64,000 bases of DNA from Vermamoeba vermiformis (GCA_045837725.1 JBEWZL010000294.1:124001-188000), one strand, 5' to 3'; positions 33,501 through 44,266 are shown, numbered from the stretch's first letter. Notes: generated from the sequence alone by a model not told the origin. Made by a program: numbers and translations.

Positions 33501-36241
33501 GCGATGTCTAACGGAGTGCTCAGTGTGCGCGGCAACTACGACAATGCAGTGACGCTGTTGAAGAGTGTGCTCAACTTGACCAACAGCGCAGCTTCAGCGG
33601 GCTCATCTGTCGACAACTGGCACCCGCTGTCATTTGTCGTGCATCACCGCCTCGCTCTCGTGCACCTGATGAACAACAACTTCAACGAGTACGTAGCCAC
33701 TAGTGTCTGCAGTGCGTAACTAACAAGGACGCAGCTTCTTGACCTCGCTGATTGAACTCTTGTCGCCACCCATGTTAGCGCTGCTCGACGACAGTGATGA
33801 GCGCGCACGACTGCAGCAGTGGTACTTTGATCTGCTGCTGCACGTCAGCAAGCACAAGCTCTCTGTGGGTACGTGCATTATTGATTGCATTCACTCGACA
33901 CGTCTAATCGTACAGCAGTGAGTGAGCAGTCCATGTCGAGTGTCGTGGAGCCAGCCATCTCATTCCCGGGCTTTGGATTCACGCGCCAGTGCAACATGCG
34001 CGACACAGTCACGATCAATGTGCACCTCACTTCCTCGCTGCCTCAGGTATGCTAATGTCGCGCTTGTGCTGGTGAACTAACGCTGTGCTAGACATTGGTG
34101 GCGGATAAGTTGTGTTTGCAACTATTCTCACAAAAAAGAGCTGCAAAGACTAGCAAGCTGTTGAGTGGCGACAAGACACCGCGCGGTGGCGAAGAAAAGC
34201 CCAATTTTGTGGTGATTGATTTGACAGGTGTCAATCTCGTGCCCGGCAAGAATGTCTACTCGTTGACATTTAAGGCAAGTGACAGCAATGAATCATTGCA
34301 GGTATTCTAACAGCGCTGTCCAGCCTCCCTCCAAGAGCCGTTACATCTGTTACAAGTTGTGGATTGAGATTGGCAATCTGATTCTCAGTCAGACACTGCT
34401 GCCCCCGAGCATTGACAACCCTCATCAACTGCAGCGCAAGCACTACAAGACCTTCAACTACAACAACATTGCCAACAATCAGCGGATCTGGTCCATCAAT
34501 GTCGCGCACTCCTCGCCCACTGCGCTGCTGCACGTCAATCTGCCAGGTAAGTGCACCAGTGTCCCACTAGTCCATATTCAATACACCACTAAAACATCAC
34601 GCACAGAGCACGGTCACATGGTGGTCGGGTGCTGGCAGACAGTGCAAGTGGTGATTGACACGGAAGAGGATCAGCTGACCAACAAGCCCAGTCTGTACAT
34701 CAAGAGCAAGAACTTGATCACCACTACTGGCTCCGCGGTGCAGACACCCCTCGAGGAGTCCTCTGATGGCATCGCTGACACGCCACTATCTACGCCCGCT
34801 GAGGAGAAGAAGGACGAGAAGAACAAGGACACTAGCAACACCACCAATAAGGGACCTGTTGAATTCCCGCTCGTGATCCCCGACAAGTGTCAGTTGAAGG
34901 CCAAAGTGACCACTGGCGACACGACCAGTGAAGGTGCGTGCTCTATCAGTAGCTCGCGTGCACACAGACTAACGACCCCTCGCAGTGACGGTGCAGCTGG
35001 TGAATGGTCAGGTCACACTGCCCACACTCGGCACACACGCGCGCATTGAATTTGACTTGCCACTCAAGGCCCTGCACTCGACCGATCACATTCACGAGGT
35101 GTCCTTCACTCTCAAATATCGCGAGGCCTGCAACGAGAAGTTTGTGATCAATCAGCTCTCCGACCTCAACTTCATTCAGCCCTTCAACACGGCGCAGTTC
35201 ATTCTCGCAAACAAGCCCAACAATCGGTACGTGCCTCACTCATATGACAGCTGTCTGCTGTGCTGACTGTTGTGACAGCATTCTGTTGCGCGTCATCTTA
35301 GAGTCGCTGTGTCCCTCGCCCATTGAAATCATCGAGTACAGACGCGATGCCAGTGCTGATGAGAGCAACAAGGACTACAAGGCTGTGCTCGACTGCAATC
35401 ACTACATTAAGGCCATGGTAACACTATTATCATATACATTACCCTCGCTCTAACCCTCGTGCAGACGATCAAGCCCAAAGAGAAAGTCAGTCTGTTGTTT
35501 GAACTCGAAAAGCTGGTGCAAAAGAGCGCGACACAGGGCACGTCAGGGGCCCTCAAGACCTCCGACGAAGAACTGATCAACAACGCCCTGCTCGTGGCAT
35601 TCACCTTCTATTATCGCTTCACCAAGTACGAGCACAAAGAGATTGGTCGTGTCAAAGTAGATCCGCGTCACAACATCTACAACACCCCCTACCTCGAGTG
35701 GAAACACTTTGTGCATTTTGATGAGCTCAATAAGAACCCCATGCTCGAGCGCACATTGACAGGCCCCATGCCAAGCGATCAATACGACTACGAGTACAGT
35801 CTCAGCACACCGCACACTGACGAGCCACATCTCAAAGGACACTGGATCCAAGTCACCGTGCGCGTGCATCGACTCACCAAGACCTCCACGGCACCCCCTG
35901 CAGAGATCTCGTTCAGACTGGAGTACGACACTGCCTCGTGGCTCGTGTCGGGCAAGATCCGCGGCTATTTGCGGCCCTCAGCGACAGGTCACGAGCACGT
36001 GCTCAACTTCAAGATGTTGCCGCTCGTCGCTGGTCAATTGCCCCTGCCCTCGCTGCAGCTCGACAATCTGTCGCTGCTGTTCAAGTCCACGAACATCAAT
36101 CACTACTACTACGCGAACTACGCACAGCGCGATGACACGTCACGTGATCAGCACGTGATTGTGTTCCCGCAGACCAATGTGATGAGTGTCACCGAGAAGA
36201 TAGTGCTCAACGATCCGCTCAGCAAACCTTACTTTACTTAA
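30587..36241 (+). CDS. TRAPPC10: TRAPP II subunit 10 (Trs130-like)
   Basis: Large TRAPPII subunit acting on the late Golgi with Rab11-type GTPases. The start exon MNDKLEHRLYIT joins (GTAAGT/TACTAG) to YRDHHGWEHVESRLQKYMI. Then come LPFVNLHQEPYVKLFF (human TFPFLHIYW), VEYLIVYIDLNKKQGMLDKL, DFWLRLKEALGRSV and PGWNFCKYFTVVEGLAFVYE (human PGWSFCEYFMVQEELAFVFE), followed by ALRLYEDALNLYDDLEAF. An insert of about 260 residues (32460-33230) is Ser/Glu/Asp/Thr-rich low complexity with a KKKKRRRGSLR basic patch. The C-terminal half is beta-sandwich-rich, as in the family. About 20 exons; stop at 36241 followed by AATAAATA. Several introns carry TGACACGTGTCA palindromes. A second short overlapping ATG frame (30580) precedes the start. 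Confidence 0.9.
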
Positions 36242-36309
36242 GTAACCTCACTTGTAATAAATACACCGTATGTCTGTACAAATCACTGGCCCTCGTGCTC
36301 GTGCAGCAC

Positions 36310-37621
36310 TCACTTCTTGCCTCGTCGCGATGGTTGACGACGTTTGGGCGCAGAGTCCTCAGTAGTGTCCTCTTTCTTCTGGCGCTTCTTCACCTGTTCG
36401 TCGCTCGGCTCGTCTGTGCGCTCATCGCTCTTGCGCTTGCGGTTGTTGTTGCGCTTCGGCTTGTCGTCGGCGAGTGCACCAGTGGCCTTAGCAGCACCAC
36501 CAGTAGTGAACTTGACGGTCGGATCGTGCGTGAGCGTCAACTTTTTGTTCTGTTTGAGGTGCGCGGGCAGTGTTTTGATGTGATTGATCTCCAGATCCAG
36601 CTTGGTCAGGGTCTTGATGTTGAACAGCTGCTCGGGCACTTGTTTGAGCTGATTCGCGAACAAGATGAGTTCCTGCAAGTGCTGCAACTGTCCAATCTCG
36701 CTCGGCAGACTAGGAATGGCATTGTGTTCGAGCACCAACACGCGCAGATTGGTGAGCTGACACAGCTGCGCGGGGAATGCACTCAGTTTGTTGCCGCTCA
36801 AGTTGAGTGTGTGCAGATTGGTCAATTGGCCTATGCTCGCAGGCAGTGCGGTGAGTTTGTTGTTGCTCAGATCCAACTCGCGCAGTTGTGTGTTGAGACC
36901 GAGGGACTCGGGCACCTGTTTGATGTCTTTGCTGTGGTTCAGCTGGTTAGTTACCATATTAGGCAAGTACAGTGTCTGCAGCACTCACCGTGCCCACTTG
37001 AGACAAGTGACACCCATGTCACGTGCGCGCGTGAGTTCCTGTTCGATCACGTGCTCGTCCCACGAATAGGCCTTGGACATGGTGCGCTCGTACTCCATGT
37101 TCTTCTGCAGGTCTTCAATGCTGTTCGCATTCAAGTGCTTGTTGTTGCCGACGTGTTTCAACAGCTCCTCGAGCTCTTCAATGGTCCACGGTGCCTCTTC
37201 ACCGCCCTCGTCTTCATCGGCTTGTTCACCGCCCTGTCGCGGATCAGTTCACGAACGTCACTTTGATGCAGGTGATACACTACCTCGTCTTCGAGACCCT
37301 CTTCGCCAAACTTGTTGTAGTCCTCTCGTTTGGACGGATTCGACAGCACGGCGTAGATCTTGACCAATTGCTGGAACTTCTCTTTCGCTTCCTGTTGCCC
37401 ACTATGATTATTTGGCCGTCTGCACAATAATACTTTTAACCGTGTACTTACAGAGTCATCAGGATTCTTATCTGGATGGTATTTAAGCGCTAATTTGTAA
37501 TACGCTTTCTTGATCTCATTTTCACTCGCGCTGGGTTCAACACCGAGGAACTGCAAGCATTAGATCATCATTTATATGCTCGTTGACTTACTGTATAGTA
37601 TTCAGTGTGAAGGACTGCCAT
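36310..37621 (-). CDS. J-domain/leucine-rich-repeat fusion protein
   Basis: The start [10 protein letters not shown] splices to [20 protein letters not shown], then [13 protein letters not shown] (HPD motif present) and [20 protein letters not shown], so a complete DnaJ domain that should stimulate Hsp70. A middle helical segment ([40 protein letters not shown]) leads through an intron (about 36938-36992, GTGAGT donor, CACAG acceptor keeping frame) to about six leucine-rich repeats: [80 protein letters not shown]. The Lys/Arg-rich tail suggests nuclear localisation. The frame supports one gene, not two, but the fusion depends on my splice choices. Confidence 0.78.
36954..36963. promoter_or_regulatory. 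Perfect CArG box in J-LRR gene intron
   Basis: CCATATTAGG matches CC(A/T)6GG, the SRF/MADS site. It is one of twelve in the window (see findings). Function unproven. Confidence 0.4.
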
Positions 37622-37762
37622 GTGTGGTGTTCTCGATTAAGAAATAATTCAAATTGGTTTGAAAAACCGTTGTAATAAAAACGCGGCAAAGCCAAGGTCA
37701 AATTTCACACGCTGAAATTGAACGTTAATGTAACCAACTGATAGAGTAATAACACAGTGTAG

Positions 37763-39698
37763 ATGTCTTTTGTCAACGGTGCGTCGGGTAAAGTCCCAAT
37801 CGGGCAACCAAAGAAGCCTTTACCGAATCTGCCCAACCAACCAAAGCAAATCGCCAACGGTGGTAAACATTAAATATTAGCTCTTTCAGTACTAGTAATC
37901 GATTTTGACCTTCCGCTGAACAATTAATCATTCAATTTACTCCAGAATTCAATTTAATAATTTCTAATTGTTGTAATTAGCACCCAAGAAGACTTTCGTA
38001 CCCAATAATAACAACAATATTAATACACAACCCGCTACAAATCCACTGCAGCGAGGGCTGCCCAAACAACCAGTACATCGCATGAGTGTCGGGCCCAGCC
38101 TCGCTGTACCCAAATATGGAGCGAGTACAGCAGCCAATCAGAACCGATTCACGGTGAATTTGTCCGCGCCGAACAGTCCTGTCAACAGCCCTGGTCGACC
38201 AGTGCCCAAGAGTCCTGCTGTCAATCCTGTCACGCAGCCACCTCCAGTCGTCGGACGACAGCGCTCACAGACCACAGCTGGTCCAGTCCCCGATTTGACA
38301 CGTGCCACGCCACCACCGCCAGTGCCGGGCAAGAAACCTGGGTTGACAGCTGTCAAAAAGCAACCTCCACGCGCACTGCCCATAGCGAACATTGCTGACA
38401 ATCGGTACTCGATTGGTCCTGTCATTGGCACGTAAGTCTCCATTCGACACAATCACGTGATTCTGACACGACACATGTCAGCGGAGGATTTTCACAAGTT
38501 TGTCGCGGCACTGCAAATGAGACGAACACAGCAGTCGCGATCAAGGTAATAGCAGCTGTGATTGAAAGCCCAACTGACCGCGGCGCAGATTGTCGACAAA
38601 CAAGTCACCACGCAGACTGATCGCGAGGCCCTGGCACGTGAAGTGGACATTCTTCGCAGGTGTCAACACGAGAACATTGTGCAGCTGATTGAACACATTG
38701 AAACTGATGTCAAGGTGTACATTGTCATGGAACTGTAAGTGACACCTGTCATTCACTCGATCATAGTTACTGACACGTGTCATCAGTCTCAGCGGAGGAC
38801 CTATTGACACTTCTAAGCCCTATTCAGAAGCTGATGCCAAGAAAATAATGCAACAACTGCTGTCAGCTGTCAAACTGCTTCATGAACGAGGTGTCATTCA
38901 CCGCGACATCAAGCCCGAGAACATAATTCGCACTGCACCGAATGAACTCTCGATCAAATTGATTGACTTTGGTCTCGCTACTTATTTGGGTGCCTCTGAT
39001 GTGCTCTATGATTGGTGCGGTACTCCGGAATTTCAAGGCACGTGCTTGCAGTCCTTTGATTGAATGACTAATCACCTCACTGCAGCCCCCGAACTGGTCA
39101 CACAAGCTGGCTACAATCACGCCGCTGATGTGTGGAGCATTGGTGTGATATTGTACTTGTTGTAAGTCTGTCTTTGCTGTGTCTTTGCAAGTATTTACAC
39201 CTCGTGGACAGACTAAGTGGACAATTGCCATTTGTGGACAACAACACAGCCAAGCTCAATCTGAAGATCCGCAAAGGCGAATACAATCTGACAGGAGCCG
39301 AGTGGCAGGCAGTGTCCGAAGAGGCCAAAGATCTCGTGCGTCGAGTGCTGCACATCGACCCCAAACAGCGCTACACCGTCAGCCAGGCACTCAATCACCC
39401 CTGGTTCACTGGCCAGCCCCTCGCGTCACTCAACACCCCCGCTGCTGATGTCAAGCCTGCCCCGCGCAATCGAGCAGTGGTCCAGTGGGACTTCACTGCA
39501 CGCACTGAACTCGAACTCTCTGCACGCAAGGGCGAAGTGCTCACCTTGCTGAGTGTGGAGGGTGAGTGGGCCCTGGTAGAGAATTCGCGCGGTCACGGTA
39601 AGTGATCACGTGCTGGTGTCAAATAGCAGGACTAATTAGTGACAGGTTGGATGCCGTTTAATTATCTACAAGTCACACCCACGCTGTCCAAGAAATAA
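37763..39698 (+). CDS. CAMK-like Ser/Thr protein kinase with C-terminal SH3 domain
   Basis: The N-terminal 150 residues are Pro/Asn-rich ([32 protein letters not shown] is a potential SH3 ligand). The kinase domain has [20 protein letters not shown] (glycine loop), VAIK (Lys), [13 protein letters not shown] (catalytic loop), [11 protein letters not shown] (DFG), [13 protein letters not shown] (activation segment) and [13 protein letters not shown], ending NHPWFTG; this is most like the CaMK/DAPK group. A linker leads to an SH3 domain: [53 protein letters not shown]. The SH3 could bind the protein's own N-terminal PxxP region; that is inference. About ten exons. Stop at 39698 within AAATAAATA. 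Confidence 0.9.
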
Positions 39699-39761
39699 AT
39701 ACATCGCTCTAATTGTTCCGCTCACCTAACCACAGTTATTCCGCCCCTCATTTGACACACT

Positions 39762-40933
39762 TCAATCGTCGCTCGCCTGATCAGTGCCAGTGCCACTCAA
39801 CACCCACACGCTTGTCTTCTCTTTCTTGCCGTCCACTTCACGCATCGTATTCCGCCGCTGAAATTTCTCCGTGGCTGACAATGTGACACTGATCGATGCT
39901 TGCCAATTCTGAATTCTCTTGTCAGTCACTAATATACTGCTAGTCATTACGTACTTGATTGGTGAGGAAGTCAGTGAAGTTCTTCTCAATGTACGCGCAT
40001 ATCTCGCGGTGTGTAGCAGATCCGCCGAGATTAGCGAGTGCCTGTTCGACCATCTTCACGTACGTCACTCCGCGTCGCTTCTTGCCCAGCTGCCCTTGAT
40101 TGCGCCGCTTGGTGCTCATGGGGGCTATGGACTCTACACTGCCTGGTCCCTCTTCCGCGCGTCGTTTGCGCGTGACAGGACTGCGCTCTTCATCGCTCTC
40201 AGGGGTGTGCTGCTCCGTGGTGGGTGTGACTGCAAAGATCTGAAAGCACCAGTACGAGCCTGCAAAGTCAATCAGGGCTGGATTGGGCAGTGCCACACGC
40301 GCACGTGGACCACGGTATTCGTAGCGCTGCTTGCCAAGCTTGAGCGCAAAGGGCTTGGAATGTGTGGCTGAAGACTCGAGCACGTAACAGCCTCGTGCAT
40401 AAGAATAGCGAATAGTCCACTGATGGGTCAGCAGATGCGGATCTGAACCAACACTCACGTCACAAGGGTCCTATCGCAACATCAATATCACTACTGCGAT
40501 AGTAGTACACTAGCAGACGTACCTTGGCGTCCCACCTGCCAATGGAAATTGACAATTTGTCCATGCGATACGGTCGCTCCATGATCTGATTGGACAACAC
40601 TGCGAAGAATGGCGGCAATCCCTCTCCTATACTTAGCAACAATAGGCAGCTGTTAGTGTTGCTTATAAGACATGATTCGCAAAATCTTAACTGCGTCGCG
40701 AAGCAACAATGTTCTCTAATGCGTCTTGCTTGAGCGGCAGTATGCCGTAGTGTAGCAGCGCTTCCTCGTCGACTTCGCTCGTCTGTGAAGCAGATTAGCG
40801 GTTGTGTTGAATTGACACATCTAACGTGAATTTGGAAATCATGCCATAATTTAATCTGAAACTCAACAATAATTATTCATCTTACCCACGAGCTTATTGT
40901 TGGCTCTGAGTCCAGATCCCGATCGTGTTCCAT
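39762..40933 (-). CDS. FHA-domain and winged-helix (forkhead-like) protein
   Basis: The start MEHDRDLDSEPTISS splices to TSEVDEEALLHYGILPLKQD. The FHA region follows: FFAVLSNQIMERPYRMDKLS, ISIGRWDAK, DPCDVSVGSDPHLLTHQWTI, and ALIDFAGSYWCFQIFA. After a charged linker with a basic cluster (RKRRAEE) comes a winged-helix segment: KKRRGVTYVKMVEQALANLG, ATHREICAYIEKNFTDFL and QNWQASISVTLSATEKF, where W-Q-x-S-I-x-x-x-L-S echoes the forkhead recognition helix, ending TSVWVLSGTG. The architecture recalls FOXK and fungal Fhl1/Fkh regulators. The FHA phosphothreonine-binding Arg is in IGR. The forkhead call is moderate because the domain is divergent. Confidence 0.72.
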
Positions 40934-41082
40934 AATATCAACAACGGGCAATAACCTTCGTTTGATCGTAGGCCAATATTCCAGCAGCTACGAATAACAC
41001 TACTATCGAAATTCAATAGTAATTACACGGCACGTGTGTTCTTATATACAGCGGCGAGTCTTTAAGCTTTAAATAATTTGGT

Positions 41083-41086
41083 TTAA
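41083..41086. repeat. TTAA target-site duplication, left
   Basis: TTAA immediately outside the left inverted repeat; the matching copy is at 43541-43544. Confidence 0.8.
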
Positions 41087-41113
41087 AGGAGCATTCTGCG
41101 TTACCTGGTAACG
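41087..41113 (+). repeat. Left terminal inverted repeat
   Basis: 12 perfect plus about 12 imperfect positions shared with the right terminus at 43516-43540. Confidence 0.85.
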
Positions 41114-41403
41114 CAATTTTTGCTCGTTATCTTTTTCTACCGAACACCACACATCACCATTATAATATTGCTTATATCTTATTGTATTTGTTCGTCCTTA
41201 ACTCCTGTAACACCAAAATAGAAACAACTAAGCTAAAACATTCCGCATTCGCATCCAAATCCGTAGTTCCGTGGTTTAATAATTCCAATTTAGTAGTAAA
41301 CAAATACAAGTATGTACATAATCGTATAATTGCATGTCAAATACTTAAAATAAGTAAAAATAAATTAAATATTATTTCTTCGAAGCTTCATCCATCGCTT
41401 AAC

Positions 41404-43467
41404 ATGCGCCGAGTGAGCAAGGAGAGCAAGGCGGCAATAAATAAGAGACAGAAAAAATTCAGAGCGATTAATGGGCGAAATCAGATATCATTGAGCAAAT
41501 CTGTCGCTCCCAGATTTTACGCGCTTCGGGAGCAACTACAACTCAAGTCTAATTCGCAATTGATATCCATATTGATAGATCGATATATTTCAAGTCAATC
41601 AGTACCAGCAGAAGATGTAGATAACTTGAATCTGGCTGCTTCGTTGTCTGATTTGCTTCCCGCGACACCAGTTGATCCAAACTCTATTCCAACAACCGAA
41701 GAACTTCGCAATCAATTCAAGTTCTCCTTTGCACTCGTGCAGCGTTCTCAACTATCTCAATTAATTACAGCCTGCTATTGTTCATGTGGTGGTCGCTTGT
41801 ACACCCAGCACGAAACTACCTTCAAAGGCAGCTTGAAGTATCAAATTAAGTGCAACACATGTGCTGTTAGCTTTGAATGGGCTCCTATATCTTATTCCTC
41901 AAGTCAGTTTCCCGCAGCTGCAGTAGTGTTAGCTTGTCAGTTGTCAGGAATTACGCACTCAAAATGGACTCATTTTGGCCAGACACTTGGCTTACCATCG
42001 ATCTCAAATGATTTATGGTACACTACTCTCGAAAGAACTATCAATCCCCTTATTTTTCAAAGCCACATTAATGAATCTTACGAATTGTTACGCGCAGCCG
42101 CCGCGACCAACGAACCACAAATTGTAGTCGCTGATATGACATGGGACTCTTCTAGAGATGGTTGTTATGGTGTTGAAGCATTTATGGACTATAATACGAA
42201 GAAAGTACTGCACTTTGAAGTCATACCAAGCAAGGATGCTGGCCGATCCGTTCATTGCGAAGTTATCGGCTTCAACCTTGGTCTTGCACATCTGAAGCAA
42301 TACATACCAATCAAAGAGGTCATATATGATGCTCATGGGTCTATTCCAAAGCAGATGCGCGAGCGACATCCTGACATAGAGCATTTATCGACTGACTGCT
42401 GGCACTGGGTCGAAAAGACAGAGAAAAAGGCAAACAAGTGCTTTGAAGCAAAGAAGAAAGAATCTTACTGGGACCAATTGAAGGATAAGCCAGTATTCAT
42501 CAAGAAGCATGCCTGGTATTGCTTGCATCACTGTGGCGGTGACTCGGATCTATTCGTGAAGCTCTTATCTAACTTTGTCAACCATGTTCAAAACGATCAC
42601 TCACTATGCTATAGCTACAATAATAATGCATCATGCGCCACCCACAATTGGGCTTCATATGACGACTTGGCTGACTTGGATGCGGATGCGAAGAATCCTG
42701 TGCCTTTCACAATCGTAACAAATAAGGAAGCCTTGGATGTACTTGACAAGTTTATGAAAAAAGGAATATTTGGCAGCAAAGGTGCCCCGAAGGAGATAGC
42801 TGGCCGTCTTGTGCGTGCGCGTCACTCTAGTGAACTTGAATCGTACTTTCATTCATGTCTAGTCTACACACCAAAATACTGCCATTTCTCAAAAATAGAC
42901 AATTTTAGTGCACTACGAGCAGTTGGAACACTAAATTGGAACGCAGCGAAAGATCCAGTGGCCAGAGATGCAGGCCTTGCCGTTTTTGAGCGACAAATTA
43001 TTAAGAGGCTTGCTCTTGATATATTCAAAGACCCAATCGATGCAGCAGAGCTCACAGAATTTTCAATGGCAAATATCTACAAGAAGTACTTCATCTTGCA
43101 GGAGCGAGAACGACGCGAAGCTGAAAAGGCAGCCAAAGAGGCCCAAAAAAAGCTTAATCAACAGAAAAAATTGACTAATGCTCCTGCAAATGACACACCG
43201 AAGGTTGCAGGCAAGCGAAAGCGAGAAGACAATAAATCCACAACGGAAAAAAAGCAAGAAAATTCCAAATCGAATCCAAAGCGGCGGCGCACCACTACTA
43301 AAGATGAATACAATTTTTTAGTAGCTTATTTAGACAAGGATTCACCTTTATCGGACCAAAGTTTCGAAGAAATCCAAAAAAAGCTTGGATCGGAGTGGGA
43401 TGCAGCAAGGATAAAATCATGGCTGCGAAATAATAGACAAAGGCAAAGGAAAAGTAAAAATAAATAG
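41404..43467 (+). CDS. Kolobok-like DDE transposase with homeodomain-like C-terminus, 687 aa
   Basis: The first ATG of the frame is at 41404 (MRRVSKESKAAINKRQKKFR); the frame is open another 74 codons upstream without ATG. Residues ~115-145 hold a zinc-ribbon-like segment (CYCSCGGRLY, IKCNTC). The presumed catalytic core has VVADMTWDSSRDGCYGVEAF (first Asp), EVIYDAHGSIPKQM (second Asp), and SSELESYFHSCLVYTPKYCH with a candidate Glu; WHWVEKTEKKANKC lies between. The C-terminus is Lys-rich and ends DAARIKSWLRNNRQRQRKSK, resembling helix 3 of a homeodomain. No stop or frameshift interrupts it and no intron is needed. The superfamily call rests on TTAA ends plus DDE layout; piggyBac is less likely because its signature motifs are not seen. 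Confidence 0.75.
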   Translation: MRRVSKESKAAINKRQKKFRAINGRNQISLSKSVAPRFYALREQLQLKSNSQLISILIDRYISSQSVPAEDVDNLNLAASLSDLLPATPVDPNSIPTTEELRNQFKFSFALVQRSQLSQLITACYCSCGGRLYTQHETTFKGSLKYQIKCNTCAVSFEWAPISYSSSQFPAAAVVLACQLSGITHSKWTHFGQTLGLPSISNDLWYTTLERTINPLIFQSHINESYELLRAAAATNEPQIVVADMTWDSSRDGCYGVEAFMDYNTKKVLHFEVIPSKDAGRSVHCEVIGFNLGLAHLKQYIPIKEVIYDAHGSIPKQMRERHPDIEHLSTDCWHWVEKTEKKANKCFEAKKKESYWDQLKDKPVFIKKHAWYCLHHCGGDSDLFVKLLSNFVNHVQNDHSLCYSYNNNASCATHNWASYDDLADLDADAKNPVPFTIVTNKEALDVLDKFMKKGIFGSKGAPKEIAGRLVRARHSSELESYFHSCLVYTPKYCHFSKIDNFSALRAVGTLNWNAAKDPVARDAGLAVFERQIIKRLALDIFKDPIDAAELTEFSMANIYKKYFILQERERREAEKAAKEAQKKLNQQKKLTNAPANDTPKVAGKRKREDNKSTTEKKQENSKSNPKRRRTTTKDEYNFLVAYLDKDSPLSDQSFEEIQKKLGSEWDAARIKSWLRNNRQRQRKSKNK

Positions 43468-43515
43468 TAAGCTCGTGTGGTGTTCCGTTCAATTTTTCCC
43501 GTTTGATTGGTCACG

Positions 43516-43540
43516 TCAACCAGGGCGCCAGAATGCTCCT
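43516..43540 (-). repeat. Right terminal inverted repeat
   Basis: Ends CAGAATGCTCCT directly before TTAA at 43541-43544; reverse complement of the left terminus. Confidence 0.85.
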
Positions 43541-43837
43541 TTAATGTTTTGTTTGAAGCTTCAATGGTTAATTCATTAAGTAATGCACCAGCAACTATAG
43601 GTCGACATTAATCCGCAATTTATCCTCTTTATTTGTTAACAACAAAAGGTTCGAATCGCAGTCCTGACCAGCTAGAACAAATCTGGCTTTCAGCAACAGT
43701 ATAATCGTGGTGGTGGCCGCCGCGTTTTAATTAATATTGCGTGCGGTATATACTACATAATCAATTATTCGACTGTTACCAAAACTCCGAGTGTTCGTAG
43801 AAGGTCTGTCATTCAGATTCGCACACTTGCAAATGGC

Positions 43838-44266
43838 TTAATGTTGTTGGGAATTGCGGGAAGCGCGTCGTTGGTTACCAGTGCGCTTGTTGTAACGAGG
43901 TCGCTTGTTGTTCTTGTACGCAACTTGCGGCTTCAATTCAGTGTCCTCTTCGTCGCTCGATGAAAAGTCCGCCGAATGTGAGGGAGAAGAGACGGCAGAA
44001 GACGGAGATGAGGGAGACATGGCTGGAGATGACACAGGTGAGGTCATGGTGGGGGAGGACGGGGTTTGTCGCTTCAAAAAAGAGGGCAAAGGCAAAGATT
44101 CGGGCTCCGGAGAATATTCGAATGCACCACCAGCATATCGATGTTCTGGAGAGAGCTTAGAAGGTGAGACGGACAAGTTGGTAGGGTCGCTGACTCTTCT
44201 TGGTTTGTTGGTAATTGGGGTGAATGTGGTAGGGAAAGGTACTGGTCTAGCTACTTGAGTGGACAT
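43838..44266 (-). CDS. PNRC/EDC1-like proline-rich short-motif protein, 142 aa
   Basis: Intronless small protein, basic at the C-terminus (KNNKRPRYNKRTGNQRRASR) and Ser/Pro-rich in the middle. The segment YAGGAFEYSPEPESLPLPSF resembles the short motif of PNRC-family and fungal EDC1-type proteins (YAG-x-x-F...SP-x-x-x-x-LP-x-PSF), which contact the decapping enzyme. A role in mRNA decapping or transcription coactivation is inference from this one motif. No folded domain is visible. Confidence 0.6.
   Translation of the reverse strand: MSTQVARPVPFPTTFTPITNKPRRVSDPTNLSVSPSKLSPEHRYAGGAFEYSPEPESLPLPSFLKRQTPSSPTMTSPVSSPAMSPSSPSSAVSSPSHSADFSSSDEEDTELKPQVAYKNNKRPRYNKRTGNQRRASRNSQQH

Larger units (their letters stand above)
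41087..43540 (+). mobile_element. Kolobok-like TTAA DNA transposon, apparently complete
   Basis: 2454-bp element. Left end AGGAGCATTCTGCGTTACCT and right end (read inward) AGGAGCATTCTGGCGCCCTG: 12 bp identical, then an imperfect continuation (CCTGGTAACG versus CCTGGTTGACG). It is flanked by TTAA on both sides, a target duplication typical of Kolobok and piggyBac elements. The AGG terminus fits Kolobok. Inside is one long uninterrupted transposase frame. The element sits between the starts of the FHA gene and the stop side of the PNRC-like gene without visibly breaking either. Intact termini, duplication and ORF suggest recent arrival. Confidence 0.85.

Noticed and set aside
9778-36241. TRAPPC5 and TRAPPC10 as a functional TRAPP gene cluster
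   Set aside because: They are 20 kb apart with a dozen unrelated genes on both strands between; coincidence is simpler.
36295-37266. 323-codon plus-strand ORF opposite the J-LRR gene
   Set aside because: The minus strand encodes regular leucine-rich repeats; the plus reading is repetitive Leu/Val antisense.
36310-37621. Two separate genes (DnaJ and LRR) instead of one
   Set aside because: A donor/acceptor pair keeps frame across the junction and there is no stop, promoter gap or new ATG context between them; still flagged for RNA check.
41182-41403. N-terminal extension of the transposase by 74 codons
   Set aside because: No ATG occurs in that stretch; the low-complexity Asn/Lys/Ile composition looks like AT-rich leader.
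43640-43690. GGTTCGAATC, a tRNA T-loop-like string
   Set aside because: No matching acceptor, D or anticodon stems could be drawn around it.
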